Both the position numbers and the translations under genes were made by a program. The notes beneath the pieces were generated by a model. It worked only from the letters and a program-made list of their open reading frames with translations, was not told the DNA's origin and did not search any database. Positions 9,501 through 16,612 of a stretch of 64,000 nt of DNA are shown one piece after another. Location of the stretch: positions 14,289-78,288 of the forward strand of contig CAZEAP010000016.1 of assembly GCA_964510315.1 (NCBI GenBank), written 5' to 3'. Source of the DNA: CAZEAP01 sp964510315 (GTDB lineage Bacteria; Planctomycetota; Brocadiia; SM23-32). Each line of letters starts with the position of its first letter. The stretch's first letter is position 1.

Positions 9501-10152
9501 AGCCCAGCTCCGCGAAGCGACCAACCTGTTGAGGGAAGCCCTGGACCAGATCGAAGAGGTGGGCGCAGTCCGCCCGGGGGAGACCGGCGCCGGGGGACTG
9601 ATCGGCATCGACATTCAGGTGGCCCTCGGGGAAGACGGTGGCGCCGCCGAGTTCGACCGCGACGCGGAAAAACGGCTGCTCTATAGCTACCTGGGCCGCA
9701 TCAGCGCGCTTGCGGGCGACTACGCCGACGCTGAGAAATGGATGCGCAGGAAGCTCGACCTCTACCCCCCTCTCGACCCCGAAACCGAACGGATCGGTCT
9801 GCTGACCGAACAGGCCATCGTCTGGAGCCAGATCGGCAGCTACCGCGCCGCTGCGGGGGAAGCGACCGGCGCCGCCCGGGCCTATCGAGAAGCCTGCCGG
9901 CGCGAGGCCCGCGCGGGAAACCTGAAAGGCGAAGCGGCCAACGCCCTCTCCTTCGGCCGGATGGTCCTCCGCATCGAACCGGCCGCTGCCGACGCGGCGC
10001 TGCAAAAGGAGGCCGTCCGCGCACACCGCCCCCTGCTGGAGCGCCTCCGGGGCCGGGAGACGGAGCACCTCGTGGAGACGCGAGCCGCCCTGGAGGCGAA
10101 TCTCTCGGCTCTTCTCGACGTGATGGAGCCTTCGGATAAGGACGCTCTATAG
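6523..10152 (+). CDS. Lipoprotein with TolB-like beta-propeller and TPR repeats
   Basis: A 1209-residue protein. GTG at 6523 overlaps the previous stop, has GGGAGGGG before it, and yields a signal peptide with lipobox LLAAQGC. Residues about 50-300 hold PD40/WD40-like strands (RRPRLSPDGRRVAFVSTR, DQPCWHPDGDRLYFAS, MPDCSPDGRYLVFTV, HPCWGPEGNRIFFARR), the TolB-type propeller. Within it, around residue 255, lies DSNGDGRLGRADVSS, an EF-hand or dockerin-like calcium loop. From about residue 370 to the end the sequence is alpha-helical with many TPR-type pairs (LALGRVLVQLDRADDAASAF and similar). Propeller and TPR domains are protein-interaction platforms, so it may scaffold the envelope cluster. 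No catalytic residues are recognised. A 210-bp gap separates it from the CHAT gene. Confidence 0.75.
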   Translation: MRVLGILLTLCLLAAQGCSTPPLAGPPAGRLPPGLQRTQWQRPRDLTRSPHSDYQADYCSATGGLVFVSDRQGGAELFRQEAGTPGEPRVIAPHPARERRPRLSPDGRRVAFVSTRADGGGDIWLMEAGGWFSQPALRKLTGIATADDQPCWHPDGDRLYFASAPSPLEPYRLWKLRLDGSSEALSPETGQMPDCSPDGRYLVFTVRTEDGGAGLRLLRLSDRQTAVLTDGPQLDLHPCWGPEGNRIFFARREFDSNGDGRLGRADVSSIFCVRFTESVFEESQERHPVRQLTSYASLDDFPRPMPDGFLFTRKSETGDADILSLGPSGQMPDLPTVGGFLRLARRADQRAEGPQLRLLAWRNVVWAAGAARREASITFGSARPDDVAEAWLALGRVLVQLDRADDAASAFRNVSEQFPSTVPAATAQLELLALERDALPEADQAQRRRHLRTASELEERLREELRGNRDESLRRLPARARLEQARALLALDEYAEAAALLESIPLDYPNQHEACARALLAEGEIYRVLDQPEAVREAYLGVVTKYGEQEKWAGQAARSVVNSVLRTEMRFNQKLSRLREMVENYGHLPILAARAQNAVGDLFHDRRDFLRAAEQYRHTLRRWPEERAAAAAALALASIHMERQEYDPAAELLREVWQEYAEPVGLPRERVAADLVTALLLKARREKRLEDPGLALDTYSSLARTGLNDPAAHRGIVECYHLLGRTEEAVSRYRNRREENPTDPLSRYGLALAYSYYGPQNWRVSNSARSERTRIDRRALELVEPAARDAPEVPYYHQLRGFLLSRLGAATQNDENLHAALKSYLTALGVADREWDPVNYPNLLFNVGEGYMLVEQPEAAFDYYRRALDAGFSLSEPGREAAVRKVGRGALAAGRYEWAAELLQRVLDDLEPADEPAALRRRAGVLDQLAFALYQHDRHGEAARTYRRYTQTVRQLIQVDTAGGAAYGRSLVRGHRNLAVNLYLNAQGETALEAQLREATNLLREALDQIEEVGAVRPGETGAGGLIGIDIQVALGEDGGAAEFDRDAEKRLLYSYLGRISALAGDYADAEKWMRRKLDLYPPLDPETERIGLLTEQAIVWSQIGSYRAAAGEATGAARAYREACRREARAGNLKGEAANALSFGRMVLRIEPAAADAALQKEAVRAHRPLLERLRGRETEHLVETRAALEANLSALLDVMEPSDKDAL

Positions 10153-10188
10153 AAATGATGTGCGATCCGCCCGAGCACCGCTCCCGAT

Positions 10189-10242
10189 GTTATTCTGAGC
10201 GAGCGCATATTTTGCGAGCGAAGTTTACCCGCCTGTGGCGGG
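10189..10242. repeat. Dispersed extragenic element (CTGAGCGAGCG family) plus hairpin
   Basis: Positions 10189-10229 read GTTATTCTGAGCGAGCGC, then a variable centre, then GCGAGCGAAG. The reverse complement of 49978-50020 has the same framework, so the family occurs at least twice. It is followed by CCCGCC-TGT-GGCGGG (10228-10242); a similar hairpin lies at 46645-46659. The rest of the 10153-10363 gap shows no clear promoter or gene. Confidence 0.6.
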
Positions 10243-10363
10243 AATCTCGTCGTTCGGTGGGGTGGGCGTGGGGCGGCCGGTACGGTAAGGTACGGCGTGG
10301 CATGCGCCGGGCCCATGTGCGTGGCGACGGATGCTTTCTACAGAGCAAGATGAGGCCTGACGA

Positions 10364-13300
10364 ATGAAAGGTGTGTTCACAGCACTTGTCCTGCTCGCCG
10401 GGGCCACGGCCATGCTGCTCGGCATGCCCGGCTGCGGCCCTCTGGTCAAGGTCCGGGCGACCGTCCGGGCCGACGCACGAACCCGCCTGGAGCGAGAAGT
10501 ATTGGGCGAGCGGGCCCGGAGCGCTCCCTACATGGTGCTGCTGCCACTGCGGCCTCCGCGGGGCGCGGGGCTTGCCCCCGCGGAACGCGCACGGCTTTAT
10601 CAGCAGTACGTTGAGCTGTCGCGAAAGTTGGCCGAATCCACCCCAAAAACCGCCGCCCTCAGGGCCTGGGAGGTCGTCTCCCTCCATAACCGGGCGGTTC
10701 TCCGGGCACGCGACGGGGAGACCGAGGAAGCGACCCGACTGCTGGAACAGGCCGCCTCCCGCGCGGACGCCTGGTGGCTGCAGACCCTCGCCTGGCAGAT
10801 TGAACTCACACGGGCGGAGCTGGCCGAGCGGGGCGGAGCCAAACACCTGACCGCTGCTCGAGCGGCACTGCTGGACAGCATTCCACTAACCGAACTGGAC
10901 TATGCCCTGGAGCACCCGGACCGGATCGATCGGCTCTATGCCCTGCTGATCGCGGGCAAACTTGATGGGGAATCGGAGCAAGCCTTCCGCTATGCCCTGG
11001 AGAGGGAAGCGGTGCGACTGGCCCGTGCCACCCCGCCCGGGGAACTCGTTTTCCCCGCCGGGCCGCTCGGTCGGTCGGCCGAGCAACTGGCGGCGGCCCG
11101 GGAGGCGGCCGTCCGGGCAAGGAGGCAGCGATGCCGACTGGGCGCGCCCGAATTGGCCGACTCTATTCCCTTCAAGGAAGCAGAGGTCGGAAAACAGTTG
11201 ACGGACGCCGCGGCGGCCGTGCGCGACGCCTCCCCGGCCGGAGCGCTCCTGGTGCCCGACCCCGCCGACCCCGTGCTCCTCCGGGAGGCCCTGCCGGCCG
11301 ACGCCGCCCTGCTGCTCTACGCTCCGCTCGACGAAGTATCCTGCGCCGCGTTCATGCTGTGGGAAGGGCCGCTTCAGGGGGAGAAAGTCCAGTACGCGCC
11401 GCGGGCGAAGGATGCGCGAAACCTGCTCGGCGTTCTGGAAGGTGAGCCGGCGGAGCAACTCAATCGGCTCTACATCTGCTTCCCGGCCTCGCTCAGCGGC
11501 CTGTCGTGGCAGAATCTCCCCTTCGGCGAAGGCACTGTTCTGGACCGGTTTGAGGTCGCCTTCCTCGGGGGGGCGGCCGACCTGCCGGCCGCGGCCGAAA
11601 ACAAGCACTACGGCCGAGAATCCGTGCTGCTGTGCTGCGCCGGGGAAGGAGGCGGACCGGCCCAGCGACTCCGGGAACGGGAAAACGTCACGGTCCTCGG
11701 ACCGGGCGAGACAAGCAAAGCCGAGCTGCGCCGGGCGATGGCTTTGCCGGACGTGCTCTGGCTCGGGCCGCCGATCAAGATGGCCCCCGGCCTGCCGGGC
11801 GCCACCTACCTCACGCTGCCCGGGGGACTGGGGCGCCTCGGCGGAGTAACGGTCGAGGAGCTTGCCGCCTTCAGCAGCCGCCCGGCCGCCGCGGGCCTGG
11901 CCGGCTTTCCCGACGGGGCCTTCGGGGCGGATCATTTCCTGGCCCTGCGGGTGCTGAGCCGGGCGTTGATTGCCGCCGGCATGCCCTCGGTGACCTTCGG
12001 GATCGAGAGCGCCGACGATGCGGATTTCTGGGAAGCCTTCCTGGTGGAATCGCGGGCCGCGCCTCCCTCGGAGGCCTTCCGGCGTGCGGCACTGGACCTC
12101 GAACCCGCCGCCCGGCCGAACTACCGCCTCTACGGCTTCCTGGGTATGAAGCCCGCGGAATACGCCGAGTACAGCCGGTTGGAGTTCAACGACACGTTCC
12201 GGGCCGCCCGGACCCACCTGGAGAACGAACGTTTCGGGCAAGCCGCCTCCAGGCTGCTGGACCTCCGCCGCATGGCCGAGGTAGTGCCCTTCCCCTCGGA
12301 GTCCAGGAGATCCCTCGTGCTCGCCAACGTAGAGAGCTACCTCGTGCGCTGCTATCGCGGGATGGGGCAACCGGGCTTGGCGGCCGGGCGCCAACGGGCA
12401 CGGCTGAAGTTCCTCCAACAAGTGGAGAACGTGGCCGCGGAGGCCACCGCGAGCGAGTATCAAAGCCTCGGGGCCCTGCTGACCCGCGCGAGGCGTTTCG
12501 AGGAGGCCGCATCGGCCTACCGCAAATCCGTAGAGCTTCTCCAGGAGACCGACGACCCGGCCGAGGTGGCACACGTGCTGGGAGAGCTGGGCAAGAGCCT
12601 CGACCGCGCCGGCCGCTACGGCGACGCGCTGGAGACCTTCGAGGGGGCACTGGAAGCCTATCAGCGCCTGGAGAGCCCCGCCGCAATCGCGCTGCAGCAC
12701 CAGCGGATGGGGGCCATTCAACTCCGCCGGCTCGGCGACGCGCCCCGGGCCGAAGAGCACTTCCGCGAGGCCGCGCGACTCTATGGGGAGGCGGGCAAGA
12801 CCGCAGAAGCCGCCGGAGTCCGCGTTGACATCGGGCTGTGCCGCCGGCGCATGGGGAACTTCGCGGCTGCGCGCCGGCACTTCAGCGAAGCAGCAGCCAC
12901 GGCTGAGGAGCAAGGGTTCCCCGACGTGCACGCCCGCGCCATGACGGAGACGGCCAACACGCGGTGGCTGGAGGGGCGCTACCAGAGCGCCCTGGAACTG
13001 ATCGCCCGCTCCAACCGGATCGCCGAGGAGCGGGAAGATGCCTACCGACTGAACGTGAACCACCAGCTTGAGGCCCTCATATACTGGGAACTCAACCGCT
13101 ACGGGGCGGCCCACCAGGCCCTGGACCGGGCCGTAGAGGCCGCCCGACGCACCGACCGGCCCCTGGAACTCGCCAGCGCGCACAACAACCGCGGCATCAT
13201 CTACCGGCGGCAGGAGAAGTACGGGAAAGCGCTCGAGGCCCTCCGCCGAGCCCTGGAACTGGACGAGCGCCTGCGCTCGACCTGGGGACAGGGCTACGAT

Positions 13301-15052
13301 CACCGCAACATCGGCATTACGCTTCATCGGATGGGGCGCCTGGAGGAGGCCCGCGAGCACCTGCTCCGGGCCGTCGAGCTGTCCCGCAGCATCGGCGACG
13401 CGGTCAACGTGACCAGGTCGTTGCTGGCCCTCGGCGACATCGCGTTGGAGATGGAAAAGCTGCAAGAAGCGGAGCGGCTCCTGAACGATGCGCGGGAGGA
13501 GGCCGCGCGTCTCTACCTGCCGGAGGTGCAGTGGCGGGCCCTGCGCGGACTGGGCCGCCTCAGGCTGGCACGGGGCCGGCAGGCGGAGGCATGGGAGGCC
13601 TTCAAGTCGGCCATCGAGGTGGTCGAGGAAATCCGGGCCGGCATCAAGGTGGAAGAGCTGCGCAGCGGTTTCATGGTCAACAAGATGGACCTCTACGAAC
13701 AGGCGGTGAAGCTGCTGCTGGAGATGGGCCGGCCCGCGGAGGCGTTCCACTACGCCGAGAGGTCCAGGTCCCGGAAGTTCCTCGACGTTCTGGCCGGCCG
13801 GGAGGTCCAGTTGAAAAACGCCGAGGAACGCGAACTCTACCGCCGCCAGAGGGAACTGGCCCGTCAACTCCGAGGACTCCGGCAGGCCCTTGGGCGGGAG
13901 CAGGACCCCCGGCGCCGCGACGAGCTGAGCCGGCAGCTCGATGAGAATAAGCAGCGCTATGCGGACCTGATGACGGAGCTGAGGGCGGCCTCGCCCGGAC
14001 TGGCCGGCTTCGTCAGCGTGGAGGCCGTCCGGTCGGAGGAACTGACCGATGCGGTTCCGGAGGGCACCGCGCTGCTGGTGTATTACCTCCTGGAGGACGA
14101 GGTGGTTTTGTGGGTCTGGCGGCGGGGGGAACTCTCCACAATCCGAGTGCCCGCCGACCGGGATGAGTTGAGCGAAGCCGTCCGGGAGTATCGGGTCCAG
14201 GTCCAGAATCGGGCCCTGCTGGAAGAGGTGAGGAGGGCCTCCCAGGAACTGTACGCCGTCCTGTTGCAGCCGGCCGAGGAACTCCTCGAGGGAGCACGCG
14301 TGGTGGGCGTCGTGCCCCACCGCGCGCTGCACTACCTGTCGTTCGCCTGCCTGCACGACGGCGAGGGCTTCCTCGTGGAGCGGGTGCCGCTTTTCTACAG
14401 CCCCTCCGCCAGCGTGCTCCGGCGCACACTGGCCGAGGAGAAGCCGACGGGCGGCCGGCAGCTCCGCGTGCTGGCCCTGGGCAATCCGGATGTTGGGCAG
14501 AGGGCCTACGAGCTGCCCTTCACCGAGCAGGAAGTGGTCAGCATCGGGCGGGATTTCGACCGGGTTACACCGCTGCTGGGGCCGGAAGCCAGCGAGGACC
14601 GCCTGCGGGAAGAGATCGGCCGCTACGACATAGTGCACATCGGGGCGCACGGCCGCCTGGATGCGGCCAGTCCGCTGTTCAGCAGCCTCGTGCTGGCCCC
14701 TCAAAAACAGGACGGCCTGCTTCACCTGCACGAAGTGACGGGCCTGGAGATCGGGGCGCAACTGGTGACCCTCAGCGCCTGCCAGTCCGGGGTGGGACAA
14801 CTGCAGGCGGCCGACGAACTGGTCAGCCTCAGCCGGGCCTTCGGCTACGCGGGAGCCCACGCCATCCTCTCTACGCTTTGGCGGGTGGACGACGTTTCCA
14901 CAGCCCTTGTCTCCAAGCACTTTTACCGCCACTACGCGCAGCACGGTGCGGCACAGAGCCTGCGCCACGCCCAGTTGCAGGTGATGAACGACGGACGCCA
15001 TTACCACCCCTCCTACTGGGCCGGAGTCACGCTCACCGGAGACTACCGCTGA
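10364..15052 (+). CDS. Lipoprotein with inactive CHAT-like domain, TPR array and active CHAT protease
   Basis: A 1562-residue protein. The N-terminal signal peptide ends LLGMPGC, a slightly atypical lipobox. Residues about 300-610 look like a worn CHAT domain: DVLWLGPPIK stands where the catalytic His motif should be, TLPGGLGRLGG where the Cys motif should be, and ending YGFLGM. Residues about 620-1130 are TPR repeats (HNNRGIIYRRQEKYGKALEA, RNIGITLHRMGRLEEAREHL), followed by a coiled-coil (about 1145-1215). The C-terminal CHAT domain is intact, with His1429 in HIGAHG and Cys1473 in LSACQSG, ending WAGVTLTGD. CHAT proteases are caspase-like (clan CD) and often act in prokaryotic defence or regulated proteolysis. 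Here the signal peptide predicts a periplasmic or envelope site, which is unusual. The substrate is unknown. Confidence 0.85.
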   Translation: MKGVFTALVLLAGATAMLLGMPGCGPLVKVRATVRADARTRLEREVLGERARSAPYMVLLPLRPPRGAGLAPAERARLYQQYVELSRKLAESTPKTAALRAWEVVSLHNRAVLRARDGETEEATRLLEQAASRADAWWLQTLAWQIELTRAELAERGGAKHLTAARAALLDSIPLTELDYALEHPDRIDRLYALLIAGKLDGESEQAFRYALEREAVRLARATPPGELVFPAGPLGRSAEQLAAAREAAVRARRQRCRLGAPELADSIPFKEAEVGKQLTDAAAAVRDASPAGALLVPDPADPVLLREALPADAALLLYAPLDEVSCAAFMLWEGPLQGEKVQYAPRAKDARNLLGVLEGEPAEQLNRLYICFPASLSGLSWQNLPFGEGTVLDRFEVAFLGGAADLPAAAENKHYGRESVLLCCAGEGGGPAQRLRERENVTVLGPGETSKAELRRAMALPDVLWLGPPIKMAPGLPGATYLTLPGGLGRLGGVTVEELAAFSSRPAAAGLAGFPDGAFGADHFLALRVLSRALIAAGMPSVTFGIESADDADFWEAFLVESRAAPPSEAFRRAALDLEPAARPNYRLYGFLGMKPAEYAEYSRLEFNDTFRAARTHLENERFGQAASRLLDLRRMAEVVPFPSESRRSLVLANVESYLVRCYRGMGQPGLAAGRQRARLKFLQQVENVAAEATASEYQSLGALLTRARRFEEAASAYRKSVELLQETDDPAEVAHVLGELGKSLDRAGRYGDALETFEGALEAYQRLESPAAIALQHQRMGAIQLRRLGDAPRAEEHFREAARLYGEAGKTAEAAGVRVDIGLCRRRMGNFAAARRHFSEAAATAEEQGFPDVHARAMTETANTRWLEGRYQSALELIARSNRIAEEREDAYRLNVNHQLEALIYWELNRYGAAHQALDRAVEAARRTDRPLELASAHNNRGIIYRRQEKYGKALEALRRALELDERLRSTWGQGYDHRNIGITLHRMGRLEEAREHLLRAVELSRSIGDAVNVTRSLLALGDIALEMEKLQEAERLLNDAREEAARLYLPEVQWRALRGLGRLRLARGRQAEAWEAFKSAIEVVEEIRAGIKVEELRSGFMVNKMDLYEQAVKLLLEMGRPAEAFHYAERSRSRKFLDVLAGREVQLKNAEERELYRRQRELARQLRGLRQALGREQDPRRRDELSRQLDENKQRYADLMTELRAASPGLAGFVSVEAVRSEELTDAVPEGTALLVYYLLEDEVVLWVWRRGELSTIRVPADRDELSEAVREYRVQVQNRALLEEVRRASQELYAVLLQPAEELLEGARVVGVVPHRALHYLSFACLHDGEGFLVERVPLFYSPSASVLRRTLAEEKPTGGRQLRVLALGNPDVGQRAYELPFTEQEVVSIGRDFDRVTPLLGPEASEDRLREEIGRYDIVHIGAHGRLDAASPLFSSLVLAPQKQDGLLHLHEVTGLEIGAQLVTLSACQSGVGQLQAADELVSLSRAFGYAGAHAILSTLWRVDDVSTALVSKHFYRHYAQHGAAQSLRHAQLQVMNDGRHYHPSYWAGVTLTGDYR

Positions 15053-15079
15053 TGGCCGGCTGTCTTTTCTGACCGGCCG
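15053..15079 (+). terminator. Possible stem-loop after the CHAT gene
   Basis: GGCCGG (15054-15059) can pair with CCGGCC (15073-15078) across a 13-nt loop just after the stop codon. No U-tract follows, so terminator function is doubtful. Confidence 0.3.
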
Positions 15080-15115
15080 TATCACCACATCTGACGGGGA
15101 CTTACGGCGACCGTT

Positions 15116-15144
15116 TTGACTGGACCCTCCGCTTCTGCTATGCT
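15116..15144 (+). promoter_or_regulatory. Sigma70-like promoter of the receiver-domain gene
   Basis: TTGACT (15116-15121), a 17-nt spacer and TATGCT (15139-15144) lie about 60 nt upstream of ATG 15208. The receiver gene can therefore be transcribed separately from the CHAT gene. Confidence 0.65.
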
Positions 15145-15207
15145 GACTGGGCTCGGTCGCCGGAGCAGAACGCGCAGTTACTTCCAGCTCTTGTCAGCGG
15201 AGAATCC

Positions 15208-15600
15208 ATGGGCGCCCCCGGGGGAAGGGTCAGACCCGTGAGGCTTCTCATCGTGGAAGCCGACCGCCGCAGCTTCGATGAACTGCGCGAAGCGATGATC
15301 CAGGACGGCCACGAGTGCGAGGTGGCCCTGGACCTGGAAACCGCCCGCGCCATCCTCCAGGAGAGGCGAATGGACATCGCCGTCCTTAACCTCCAGCTTG
15401 CCGAACAGGAGGAAGAGGAACTGCTGGCCGAGCTGAAGGACATGGACCCCTCCATGCGGGTCGTTCTCTACAACGGAACGGCCGAAGAGCGCCGGCGACG
15501 GCGTCTCCGACGAAGGGGCGTCGACAGCTACATTACCACGGCCAGCGACCTGACCGCCGTGATCCGCAGCATCCGCCGGGTCATCCGCGAGAAGCTCTGA
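15208..15600 (+). CDS. Degenerate response-regulator receiver domain, stand-alone
   Basis: A 130-residue protein consisting of one CheY-like fold: VRLLIVEADRRSFDELREA at the N-terminus keeps acidic residues near 17-19. The phospho-acceptor Asp is replaced by Asn (N61 in AVLNLQL), and the conserved Lys near the end is missing (SYITTASDL). It therefore probably cannot be phosphorylated in the normal way and may act as a constitutive or protein-binding switch. ATG 15208 has CGGAG upstream; GTG 15238 is an alternative that would start exactly at the fold. It has no output domain. It lies at the end of the kinase-CHAT cluster and its 3' end overlaps the convergent phosphoesterase gene by 20 bp. 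Confidence 0.75.
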   Translation: MGAPGGRVRPVRLLIVEADRRSFDELREAMIQDGHECEVALDLETARAILQERRMDIAVLNLQLAEQEEEELLAELKDMDPSMRVVLYNGTAEERRRRRLRRRGVDSYITTASDLTAVIRSIRRVIREKL

Positions 15601-16357
15601 GCCCTCCCACCTGAAAGAAGGCCACCTCCGCCGGACACCGGAAGCGCGCCTTCAGCAGTCCGGTCACCCCGAACCCGCGGTTGACGTAGAGATACCCCCC
15701 GGCGGTTCGATAAAGTCCGGCCACGTAGCGGTCGCACATGGTGGGCAGCCACAGAGGGGCCACTCCGGGCAGGCGGATCTGCCCTCCATGGGTGTGGCCG
15801 CTGAGGACCAGGTCCACGTCCCGATCCTCCACCATTCGAGCCCCAAGGGGTCCGTGCGACAGAAGGATGGTGTAGTCGGCTTCTGCCTGTGCCTCCAGTG
15901 CCGCCTCGAAGTCCGGCCAGCCCCGCGCCAGGTCGTCCACGGCGGCCACCAGGACCGCCCCCGAATCCGTCTCAATCAACCGCCCCTCATTGACCAGTAG
16001 TTCCGTTCCCGCCCGTCCCACCAACTCCTTAAGCACCGACAGGCGGAAGCCGCGCTTCAGCTCCCCGTTCCCCCTACAGGCGAAGACGCCCCGGCGGCAG
16101 CGCAGCCGCCCAAGAAACCTCAGCGTCTCCGCCAGGGACTCCGGCTGGGGGCTGAACAGATCGCCCGTCACAAACACGAAGTCCGGCTCCCACTCGGCGA
16201 CCAGGGAGGCCGCGCGCTCGTGGACTCGACCTCCCCGGCGCACGTGGAGGTCGCTCAGTTGCGCGAAGCGCAGCGGTGCACCGTCGGCGGACAGCCCGGG
16301 CGCCGGCAGCTCGACGCGCTCAACACGGAAGTCGCCGGCCGTTGCGGGATCGATCAT
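15581..16357 (-). CDS. Metallophosphoesterase (YaeI/YkuE-like), with altered GNHD motif
   Basis: A 258-residue calcineurin-like phosphoesterase that hydrolyses phosphoester bonds with a two-metal site. Motifs in order are QLSDLHV (DxH), VTGDLFS (GD), CRGNGELK where GNHD is expected, LSHGP, and LSGHTHGGQIRLPG (GHxH). The third motif has lost the His and carries Glu for Asp, so activity may be reduced or the metal centre altered. YaeI/YkuE relatives act on lipid A precursors or peptidoglycan-linked lipids and usually carry a membrane anchor, which is absent here. ATG 16357 is the sensible start: the frame stays open further upstream, but that stretch is antisense to alr. A promoter lies just upstream. 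Confidence 0.8.
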   Translation of the reverse strand: MIDPATAGDFRVERVELPAPGLSADGAPLRFAQLSDLHVRRGGRVHERAASLVAEWEPDFVFVTGDLFSPQPESLAETLRFLGRLRCRRGVFACRGNGELKRGFRLSVLKELVGRAGTELLVNEGRLIETDSGAVLVAAVDDLARGWPDFEAALEAQAEADYTILLSHGPLGARMVEDRDVDLVLSGHTHGGQIRLPGVAPLWLPTMCDRYVAGLYRTAGGYLYVNRGFGVTGLLKARFRCPAEVAFFQVGGLRASRG

Positions 16358-16402
16358 CTGGGGCGTCTCGACAGAGGAACATTCACCCCGGACGGGCGGT
16401 GG

Positions 16403-16432
16403 ATTATAGGCCGCCCCATGCGGCGCCGGCAA
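16403..16432 (-). promoter_or_regulatory. Promoter of the metallophosphoesterase gene
   Basis: On the minus strand, TTGCCG (16432-16427), an 18-nt spacer and a perfect TATAAT (16408-16403) lie about 46 nt upstream of the ATG at 16357. Confidence 0.6.
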
Positions 16433-16545
16433 CAGCGCGGGAAGGTGCGCGTTCTTTTTTGCGGCGCCGGCTTTCCGCCGCGGCCGGCCCCAGGGCGCCT
16501 TGCAGCGCCTGCTGAGGCGCTCTGGCCGGGAGGCCCCACCAGCCG

Positions 16546-16575
16546 TTGCATTGCGGAAAGGCCCGTACCTATAAT
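16546..16575 (+). promoter_or_regulatory. Promoter of alr
   Basis: TTGCAT (16546-16551), an 18-nt spacer and TATAAT (16570-16575). The -10 context CCGTACCTATAATCG is shared almost exactly with the cca promoter near 48470. Confidence 0.65.
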
Positions 16576-16612
16576 CGACGACTGCTCCTTTGGACACCTG
16601 CCGGAGGCGAGC

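Noticed and set aside
6253..10068. 1271-codon open frame antisense to the propeller-TPR gene
   Set aside because: The plus-strand frame has a signal peptide and recognisable domains. The minus frame has low-complexity composition without motifs, a by-product of high GC.
10886..15088. 1400-codon open frame antisense to the CHAT gene
   Set aside because: The same reason: the plus strand holds the CHAT catalytic motifs and TPRs.
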